Source: Ignavibacteriota bacterium | GTDB taxonomy: Bacteria > Bacteroidota > Ignavibacteria > Tepidaquicellales > Tepidaquicellaceae | Length of the DNA stretch: 6,094 nt | Reading direction: 5' to 3' | NCBI GenBank assembly: GCA_003135995.1 | Contig: PNBM01000235.1 | Coordinates: 1-6,094 of the forward strand | In this document: piece after piece, positions 1 to 5,166 of the stretch | Position numbering within the stretch: the first letter of the stretch is position 1 | Layout of the letters: each line of letters starts with the position of its first letter | The notes under the pieces: model-generated | Database searches by the model: none | What the model saw: the letters and a program-made list of their open reading frames with translations, nothing else | Told to the model about the DNA's origin: nothing | Position numbers and translations under genes: made by a program

Positions 1-840
1 TGTCGGATTAAACGGATTCGGGTAATTTTGAGATAAAGTAATTTTTGATGGTAATCCGATTTCTACGTTACCATTTAAATTGTAATATTTGTAATTCCCG
101 TTATAATCAATCTGTTTCAGGCGATAGGAATATTTCCCACTTTGCAAATTATTATCGGAATAGGAATATAAATTATTAGAATTATTATTATTTTTTCCTT
201 TTACGAAGCTCAGTATCGACCATTGATTATCATAATTATTAATTCTCTCAATCTGGAAACCTGAATTATTTTGTTCACTCATAGTTGACCAGTTTAATGT
301 TACATTTCTTCCGTTTGTAGATGAAGTAAATGAGGCTAATTCAACAGGTAATGGTCCTGCAAACGGGTTATCCGGATTGTTTCCACCATATGCAAATTGA
401 CTGAAACCGGAAAGTCCGGATCTCCAGGCTGTAGGGTCATTATTCGTTCCGGTACCTGCTACATAAGTTCCTGGTATACTCCAGTTATTACCTGCTGCGG
501 GTCTTTTTAAAACTCTTAACAAGGGATAATTCAAAATCGAAGTTCCACCAACGTTAAAACCCTGACCTTCAAAACCGATTGAATATGTTCCGTTTGTAAT
601 TCCGGAATTATCTATTTGCCAGTAACCTGAAGGGCTGTATGTATCAACGGTGTAACTGCCATCCGTTATAGGTGTAGCAGAATTCGTTCCCGGGTCAGAA
701 GCTACGAATTTTGCTGTTAGAGTTCCTCCTGTAGTTGGAGCAACTGTAAATGATAATGTCACATTATTGAAATTTCCTGAAGTTCCTACCGGGAAAGATA
801 CATTTGATACTGTAGCTGCTGCGAACCATCTTGCGAATCC
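1..840 (-). repeat. Diverged direct repeat, copy A (3' half of the downstream paralogue)
   Basis: This segment lines up base for base, at a constant offset of 2359, with 2360-3199. The encoded 280 residues align with no gap and differ at 40 positions by my hand count. In one 60-base block compared directly (121-180 against 2480-2539), 50 bases match. Weaker similarity continues upstream in the proteins for another 42 residues (25 of 42 identical). This is an old tandem gene duplication under protein-level constraint, not a mobile element: there are no terminal inverted repeats or transposase. Confidence 0.93.
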
Positions 841-2082
841 ACCACTAGAGCCTGTTATTATAGTACCGCTTGTCCTGTTTAATATCCCTAATGTAGATGT
901 TGAAGTTCCTAATATTAAAGTATTACTTCCTGTTGTTACGTTACCACTTGTTAAGGTTAATGTACTGCTTACAGTTTCATTTGCTCCAAGTGTTATCCCA
1001 TTCGAATTATTTATAGTAAGATTATTGAAAGTTGTAGCTGTTGTTCCGTTTATATTTTGAGCAACCGAACCATTTAATGTAACTGTTCCACTTCGTTGTG
1101 TAAACGTTCCATTATTTGTAAAATCTTTACTTACGTTAAGTGCAAAATTATTCGTCGAAACATCAAAAGTACTACCGGTTCCAATAGTTAAAACTCCACT
1201 TACTGTTGTGTTTGTTCCTAATGTTGTAGTTCCGGAATTTATTGACAGATTATTGAACGTAGTAAATATAGTCGCAGGTAATGTATTATTAGCTGTCATT
1301 ATTACTGTTCCAGTACCTAGCGTCCAAGTTCCTCCACCATCCGTTCCTATCGTTATAGCACCTCCAATACTTATTGTACCTCCGGCAGTCATATTAATTG
1401 TACCGGTACTTCCACCTATACTCGATCCGTCAAATTGTAAACTTCCTGCTGTCATACGGGACCCACTTGTAAAAGTAATTATCCCAACACTATTAATTAA
1501 CAAACCTACACCCCCAATCACTAAAGCACCTGAAACTGAAAGTGATGGGCTTCCACTTGTTGCAAAAGTTAAAGTTGCCGTTGTAAAACTATTATTTCCC
1601 AGTTGCAATGTGGCACAGGTAAAAGTACCATTTATCGTAATAGTATTTCCACCATTTATCGTTACGTTATCAACCGGACTTGGAACTCCTCCTGTAGTTC
1701 GATATGTGAGACCTGTAACGGTATTTGTGGCATTAGCTGTTAAAGTTAGATGAGTATTATCGGTAATAGATGCTACCGTTCCAATAGCTTTACCTGATTG
1801 AGATCCTATTATGCTTCCAACCGAAAGTTCTGAAAGAAATAAAGTACCGGAACCCGTAACCGCGGTAGAGGTTGTTAAAGATGTAACACTACCTGTACGG
1901 TTATTATTTGCGGCTGTCCAGGTCCCTGCCGTATTCCAATTGCCCGTCGCAGCACTTGTGATAGTTGCTGCATTAGCGAATGATACCGTGAAAAGCAACA
2001 TTATTATAATACAATAATAAAGTAATTTTGATGAATTTATAGTTTGATTATTTATTTTATTTATAGAGAATATCTTTTTCAT
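1..2082 (-). CDS. T9SS-secreted beta-repeat surface protein, C-terminus cut by window edge
   Basis: The frame is open from the ATG (complement of 2080-2082) to the left edge, 694 codons, checked codon by codon. Residues 1-38 form a signal peptide: basic start, hydrophobic core around 20-34, cleavage likely after FANA. Residues 46-54 hold a G-x-W...W motif. Residues about 60-128 are a Gly/Thr/Ser-rich insert, followed by PSPVDNVTINGG (135-144). Residues 140-410 are Thr/Ser/Asn/Gly-rich beta-repeat sequence, including two copies of a TFNNL-x-IN...TLG-x-N-x-TVS unit at 275-302 and 351-379. Residues 415-694 match the neighbouring paralogue without gaps and contain the LPVELASF fibronectin-like block. 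The visible end, LSQNYPNPFNPT, is the start of a T9SS sorting domain, so roughly 75 residues are missing if it ends like its paralogue. It lies 49 bp downstream of the paralogue and is probably in the same operon. A weak Shine-Dalgarno-like AAAGGGA lies six bases before the ATG. The function is unknown; it is probably an outer-surface or released protein. Confidence in the gene is high, in the role low. Confidence 0.93.
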   Translation of the reverse strand, partial: MKKIFSINKINNQTINSSKLLYYCIIIMLLFTVSFANAATITSAATGNWNTAGTWTAANNNRTGSVTSLTTSTAVTGSGTLFLSELSVGSIIGSQSGKAIGTVASITDNTHLTLTANATNTVTGLTYRTTGGVPSPVDNVTINGGNTITINGTFTCATLQLGNNSFTTATLTFATSGSPSLSVSGALVIGGVGLLINSVGIITFTSGSRMTAGSLQFDGSSIGGSTGTINMTAGGTISIGGAITIGTDGGGTWTLGTGTVIMTANNTLPATIFTTFNNLSINSGTTTLGTNTTVSGVLTIGTGSTFDVSTNNFALNVSKDFTNNGTFTQRSGTVTLNGSVAQNINGTTATTFNNLTINNSNGITLGANETVSSTLTLTSGNVTTGSNTLILGTSTSTLGILNRTSGTIITGSSGGFARWFAAATVSNVSFPVGTSGNFNNVTLSFTVAPTTGGTLTAKFVASDPGTNSATPITDGSYTVDTYSPSGYWQIDNSGITNGTYSIGFEGQGFNVGGTSILNYPLLRVLKRPAAGNNWSIPGTYVAGTGTNNDPTAWRSGLSGFSQFAYGGNNPDNPFAGPLPVELASFTSSTNGRNVTLNWSTMSEQNNSGFQIERINNYDNQWSILSFVKGKNNNNSNNLYSYSDNNLQSGKYSYRLKQIDYNGNYKYYNLNGNVEIGLPSKITLSQNYPNPFNPT

Positions 2083-2131
2083 TTTTTTCCCTTTCTATTT
2101 TATATTAGATATATTAAATGTTATTATTAAA

Positions 2132-3688
2132 TTATTTAATTATAGATAATTTTTTGGTTAACATTTGCTGTTGTCCGCCAGCGTTTGTAATTAACCTGTA
2201 AAAATATATTCCGCTTGCAAAATTATTTGTATTGAACTGAACTGTATAAAATCCCGCTTTCTGCTGTTCGTCAACAAGGCGACTTATTTCCCGACCAAGC
2301 ATATCATATACAATCATAGAAACTTTGCTCTCAACAGGTATTTGATAATCGATTTTGGTTACAGGATTAAATGGATTCGGATAATTTTGTGATAATATTA
2401 TTTTAGACGGCAACCCGATATCAATGATATTATTCAAATTGTAATATTTGTAATTACCATTGTAATCAATTTGTTTCAGGCGATAAGAATATTTTCCAGT
2501 CTGAAGATTATTATCGGAATAAGAATATGTATTATTTGAATTATTATTATTTTTTCCCTTCACAAAACTTAGTATCGACCATTGACTATTATTATTATTA
2601 ATTCTTTCTATCTGGAAACCTGAATTGTTTTGTTCGCTGATAGTTGACCAGTTCAGAGTAACATTTCTAACATTGACTGATGACGTAAAAGAAGCTAATT
2701 CAACAGGTAATGGTCCGGAAAATGGGTTATCCGGAATATTTCCTCCATAAGCAAATTGACTAAATCCCGATAAACCGGATCTCCATGCAGTCGGGTCGTT
2801 ATTTGTTCCCGTTCCGGCAACATGTGAGCCTGGTAAGGTCCAGTTACTTCCTGCCGCAGATCTTTTTAACACTCTTAATAACGGATAATTTAAAATGGAT
2901 GTACCACCAACATTAAAACCCTGACCTTCGAGACCGATTGTATAAGTTCCCCCTGTAATTCCATTGTTATCAATTTGCCAGTAGCCGGAAGGACTGTAAG
3001 TGTCCACTGTATAACTTCCGTCTAACAGAGGAACTGTAGAATTTGTGCCCGGGTCAGAAGCAACGAATTTTGCAGTCAATGTTCCACCTGCAGTAGGGGC
3101 TGTCGTAAAAGATAAAGTTATTTTATTTAAATTTCCGGATGTTCCTACAGGGAATATAATATTCGAAACAGTTAATGCATCAAACCATCTGACAAAACCT
3201 CCGGAGCTTCCTGTAATTATATTTCCTGAAGTATATGTAAATAAACCCGTGATTATATTACTAAGCCCGAGTGTAAGTAAATTCGAACCGGTAATTATAT
3301 TACCATTTATCATAGTTAATGTACCAAATACGTTAATATTAGTACCTGTACCAAAAGTTAAATTCCCACCATTAATTATTAAATTATTTATAAAAAGTGT
3401 ACCACCTGCAATTAATAGATTTAAAGTAGTACTCGTGTTAACCGTAATTGAATTTACTGTGAAAGGAGTATTTGTAATAGATATTGGTCCTGTTATACTA
3501 CCCGGGAAAACTGCGTCATCAGTTATCCCCGGTGGACCACTCGCTGGAGACCAGTTAGTCTTAATACTCCAATCTCCTCCACCTGTTTTATTCCAGGTAT
3601 ATGTTCTGGAGAATGTTGTATTAATAAAAAAACAAAAAATTATAATTGTTAATAAGTATTTAATAAAGTATTTCATTTTTAATTTCAT
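2132..3688 (-). CDS. T9SS-secreted surface protein, complete, 518 residues
   Basis: Residues 1-27 are a signal peptide (basic start, hydrophobic stretch 11-22, cleavage likely after TTFS). Residues 38-63 carry a G-D-W...N-W-S...D-D-A-V-F-P-G motif typical of the first strand of Bacteroidota beta-repeat surface proteins. Residues 65-165 are Asn/Thr/Ile/Gly-rich beta-repeat. Residues 164-325 are a conserved block of unknown fold. Residues 326-420 are a fibronectin-like region (LPVELASF, LNWST, GFQIER, SYRLKQID). Residues 431-518 are a complete T9SS type A sorting domain, from LSQNYPNPFNP through YDMLGREI and SGIYFYRL to the basic end KKLSIIK. In the known T9SS pathway this domain directs the folded protein across the outer membrane and is usually cleaved. 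Met5 is an alternative start; neither start has a Shine-Dalgarno site. It is the first gene of a two-gene tandem. I recognise no catalytic motif, so adhesion or a structural role is only a guess. Confidence 0.95.
   Translation of the reverse strand: MKLKMKYFIKYLLTIIIFCFFINTTFSRTYTWNKTGGGDWSIKTNWSPASGPPGITDDAVFPGSITGPISITNTPFTVNSITVNTSTTLNLLIAGGTLFINNLIINGGNLTFGTGTNINVFGTLTMINGNIITGSNLLTLGLSNIITGLFTYTSGNIITGSSGGFVRWFDALTVSNIIFPVGTSGNLNKITLSFTTAPTAGGTLTAKFVASDPGTNSTVPLLDGSYTVDTYSPSGYWQIDNNGITGGTYTIGLEGQGFNVGGTSILNYPLLRVLKRSAAGSNWTLPGSHVAGTGTNNDPTAWRSGLSGFSQFAYGGNIPDNPFSGPLPVELASFTSSVNVRNVTLNWSTISEQNNSGFQIERINNNNSQWSILSFVKGKNNNNSNNTYSYSDNNLQTGKYSYRLKQIDYNGNYKYYNLNNIIDIGLPSKIILSQNYPNPFNPVTKIDYQIPVESKVSMIVYDMLGREISRLVDEQQKAGFYTVQFNTNNFASGIYFYRLITNAGGQQQMLTKKLSIIK
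2360..3199 (-). repeat. Diverged direct repeat, copy B (middle of the upstream paralogue)
   Basis: This is the partner of the repeat at 1-840. Its protein-level boundary falls at the GSSGGF-x-RWF motif, upstream of which the two proteins become dissimilar. Copy B continues leftwards (2132-2359) into the rest of the sorting domain; copy A presumably does the same outside the window. Confidence 0.93.
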
Positions 3689-3703
3689 TTATAATTTTAC
3701 TAT

Positions 3704-3724
3704 TTACTATAAATTTTATAGTAA
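3704..3724. promoter_or_regulatory. 21-bp palindrome just upstream of the T9SS gene pair (possible operator)
   Basis: The arms are TTACTATAAA (3704-3713) and TTTATAGTAA (3715-3724), perfectly complementary around a single central base. It ends 16 bases before the ATG of the 518-residue protein, so it would sit in the promoter or 5' leader of that operon. The symmetry and size suit a dimeric repressor site. As RNA it would need a larger loop and would be a weak A-U hairpin. The AT-rich background makes chance more likely than usual. No regulator gene is visible nearby. Confidence 0.4.
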
Positions 3725-3819
3725 TGAAGCATTTAACATCATTAATCTTAAATCGTTCCTTATTTTTTGTAATATATTTTATGATTTTAGTTTCTCATTT
3801 TAGGTAGAAGATTAATATT

Positions 3820-3844
3820 ATATTTTATCAGAAAGATAAAATAT
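3820..3844. repeat. Inverted repeat, 10-bp arms and 5-base loop
   Basis: ATATTTTATC (3820-3829) and GATAAAATAT (3835-3844) are exact reverse complements around AGAAA. It lies between divergent genes, so a terminator for either annotated neighbour is not expected at this place. A protein-binding site or a hairpin in a long leader is possible. The arms contain few G or C bases, so the stem would be weak. Confidence 0.4.
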
Positions 3845-3913
3845 TTTAATAATTTTTATGATTCCGATAGAATTTATCGCAGATTGAACGAAAAATACAG
3901 ATACCCTTATTGA

Positions 3914-3942
3914 TTGATTATTCTTTTTTATTTCTTTAAATT
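3914..3942 (+). promoter_or_regulatory. Weak candidate promoter for the HNH gene
   Basis: TTGATT (3914-3919) and TAAATT (3937-3942) are 17 bases apart and each matches the sigma-70-type consensus at four of six positions. The pair sits about 20 bases ahead of the AGGAGG. In sequence this AT-rich such matches are common, and Bacteroidota-type genomes often use a different promoter consensus, so this is only a guess. Confidence 0.18.
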
Positions 3943-3961
3943 TACATTTAAATAAAGTTAT

Positions 3962-3967
3962 AGGAGG
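3962..3967 (+). promoter_or_regulatory. Strong Shine-Dalgarno sequence without a matching in-frame start
   Basis: AGGAGG is a full match to the anti-Shine-Dalgarno sequence and is unusual here, since the other genes in the window have little or none. The only canonical start at a plausible distance is TTG at 3972, four bases downstream. That opens an eight-codon frame (MSSTSIEY) ending at TAA 3996-3998, out of frame with the HNH gene. In the HNH frame (open from 3956) the codons here are GTA, TTT and GTC, none a usual start. It could serve a short leader peptide, or the HNH gene itself if the reading frame is shifted by an indel between about 3972 and 3998. Confidence 0.5.
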
Positions 3968-4021
3968 GTATTTGTCTTCCACGAGTATAGAGTATTAAAT
4001 AGAAGAATCAACAGTGAGAGC

Positions 4022-4522
4022 ATTCTTAATGATAAGGTTCTTGTTTTAAACCAAAATTATGAACCAATCACTATATGCAATGTCCGCAGAGCAGTTGTTT
4101 TAATGTTTCTCGGTAAGGCTGAACTTGTCAGCAGCGTTGACAATAAATACATTAACACTGTTTACCGGACATTCGTCTATCCGAGCATCGTACGATTATC
4201 ACTTTTTGTCAGAGTTCCTTTTAAAAAAATAATACTTTCCCGAAAGAATATTTTAAGAAGGGATAATCACAGGTGTCAGTATTGCGGTTCAACGTCAGCT
4301 TTAACTATAGACCACATTATTCCGAAATCGCGCGGAGGTGATGACACGTGGGAAAATCTTGTTGTTGCTTGTATTAAATGCAACAATAAAAAAAGTGACA
4401 GAACTCCTGAAGAAGCCAAAATGTCATTGAGGACTAAACCGAAGAAACCTTCTCATATAACATTTATCAAGAATTTTGTGGGTCGTGTCGATGAGGAGTG
4501 GAAACCTTATTTGTACATGTAA
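4022..4522 (+). CDS. HNH endonuclease family protein (COG1403-like)
   Basis: The sequence encodes a single-domain HNH protein of about 166 residues. Counting from 4022, a CxxC zinc pair is at 85-88 (CQYC). The catalytic IDHIIPKSRGG follows, with the first motif His at 98, then WENLV with Asn at 112, and a second zinc pair C117/C120 leading into CNNKK. A conserved TPEEA...LRTKP...P tail follows, and the protein ends ...EEWKPYLYM. Family members usually begin as M-x-x-K-VLVLNQ-x-Y-x-P. The matching NDKVLVLNQNYEPITICNVRRAVVL is encoded from about 4028, upstream of the first ATG (4103), which would start the protein inside the conserved MFLGKAE segment. No ATG, GTG or TTG exists in this frame between the stop at 3953 and 4103. 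The ATT at 4022 gives the best family-like N-terminus, so I place the start there with low certainty. HNH proteins nick or cut DNA; members of this subfamily are widespread and of unclear physiological role. There is no restriction-modification partner beside it. Confidence 0.85.
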   Translation: MLNDKVLVLNQNYEPITICNVRRAVVLMFLGKAELVSSVDNKYINTVYRTFVYPSIVRLSLFVRVPFKKIILSRKNILRRDNHRCQYCGSTSALTIDHIIPKSRGGDDTWENLVVACIKCNNKKSDRTPEEAKMSLRTKPKKPSHITFIKNFVGRVDEEWKPYLYM

Positions 4523-4533
4523 GTTATTCAAAA

Positions 4534-4569
4534 TTATTCCTGATAGCCGGTACATATTCGAAGGAATAA
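4534..4569 (+). terminator. Possible hairpin after the HNH gene
   Basis: TTATTCCT (4534-4541) and AGGAATAA (4562-4569) are perfect 8-bp arms around a 20-base loop, starting 12 bases after the HNH stop codon and followed by ATTTT. The position suits a terminator, but the loop is large, the stem has only two G-C pairs and the T run is short. Confidence 0.25.
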
Positions 4570-4678
4570 ATTTTAAAAGGGGATAAACCGCATTAAATAA
4601 TATTTGAATTTTTTTCTGTTTTTGTAGGTAAGGTATGAAATAATATCCTTTTTATTTTAATTTTTGTAATTTCTTTTT

Positions 4679-5041
4679 ATGAGTGAAGATTATTTTCCCG
4701 GTATATATGATACAGAATTCGAGAGGCTTAAATTCCAGCGTTCGGTTTGGGAGGACATTACAAGAATTTTATGTACCCGCCTGAGTATTTCGAAAGGCAC
4801 GAAATGTCTTGTTGTTGGGGCAGATCCGGGATTAACCTCATTCGATTTAAGAGAAATTATCGGAGATGAAGGTGAGCTTAAAATTCTTGAACCCGCAGAA
4901 AATTTTCTAAATCATATCAAATTAAATTCAAAGATAAATAATCGGGGAAATATTAATAAATCTTTCACTTCATATATACCGGGAACAGATTATCATGGTA
5001 TTATTAATGAGGTTGAAGGAAAAAATGTGTTATTCAAATGA
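4679..5041 (+). pseudogene. Truncated SAM-dependent methyltransferase-like protein, 120 residues
   Basis: The N-terminal part (residues 12-40: EFERLKFQRSVWEDITRIL...LSISKG) and the following CLVVGADPGLTSFDLRE (43-59) and ELKILEP (66-72) resemble the opening of a class I SAM-dependent methyltransferase: lead-in helix, motif I, then the acidic residue ending strand 2 (Glu71). Such enzymes are usually about 250-300 residues, and here the frame stops before the catalytic and substrate-binding half. Motif I is also altered: where the family normally reads like LDVGAGPG, this protein has LVVGADPG, losing the usual Asp (Val45) and a Gly (Asp49). The 125 bases to the next gene are too few to hold the missing part in another frame. 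There is no Shine-Dalgarno site before the ATG. I read it as a decayed remnant, but a short non-catalytic SAM-fold protein is possible, since the remaining frame is clean. Whether it is translated is not known. Confidence 0.6.
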
Positions 5042-5166
5042 AAAGAATAAAATTAAAATGAAATCATTATTTTTCTCTCCTATTGTTTTTAATGTCAGAA
5101 GAAGAAAAATACAATAAAATTATAATAAAAAATTTTTTAAAAATTAATCACATTATCATATATTAA

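Larger units (their letters stand above)
3689..4021. other. Divergent AT-rich intergenic region
   Basis: These 333 bases separate the minus-strand secreted-protein pair from the plus-strand HNH gene and must hold the promoters for both directions. The content is strongly AT-rich. I see two inverted repeats with perfect 10-bp arms (3704-3724 and 3820-3844), a weak plus-strand promoter-like pair (3914-3942) and a full AGGAGG at 3962-3967. I find no credible gene here. One plus-strand open frame covers part of it, but that is the antisense of the secreted-protein gene running on into low-complexity sequence. Confidence 0.8.

Noticed and set aside
767..2017. Three plus-strand open frames (767-1060, 1208-1753, 1811-2017) encoding Val/Pro/Leu-rich peptides
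   Set aside because: They are antisense to the larger secreted-protein gene. Its Gly/Thr/Asn/Ser-rich codons read backwards give Val/Pro/Leu-rich frames with few stops. There is no domain, signal or ribosome site.
1..3688. The two long direct repeats as ends of a composite transposon or integrated element
   Set aside because: Both lie within coding sequence in the same frame, evolve as protein-coding paralogues, and there is no transposase, integrase or terminal inverted repeat.
3045..3803. Plus-strand open frame of 252 residues
   Set aside because: It is mostly antisense to the 518-residue secreted protein, then runs into AT-rich intergenic sequence giving Phe/Ile/Asn/Tyr-rich low complexity. 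The minus-strand gene has a signal peptide, domains and a paralogue, so it is the real one.
4022..4522. HNH protein as a homing endonuclease, intron-encoded or CRISPR/Cas9-type nuclease
   Set aside because: The length and the whole-protein pattern (VLVLNQ start, TPEEA...LRTKP tail) fit the free-standing COG1403-type family. There is no intron, no interrupted host gene, no RuvC domain and no CRISPR repeat nearby.
4022..5041. HNH protein plus methyltransferase-like gene as a restriction-modification pair
   Set aside because: The methyltransferase-like product is truncated, lacks the DNA-methylase catalytic motifs (such as DPPY or PCQ) and resembles a small-molecule methyltransferase N-terminus instead.
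5126..5139. 14-bp palindrome TAAAAAATTTTTTA before the Rossmann-fold gene
   Set aside because: It is a simple A run followed by a T run in very AT-rich DNA, expected by chance; at most a bent-DNA or promoter-upstream tract.
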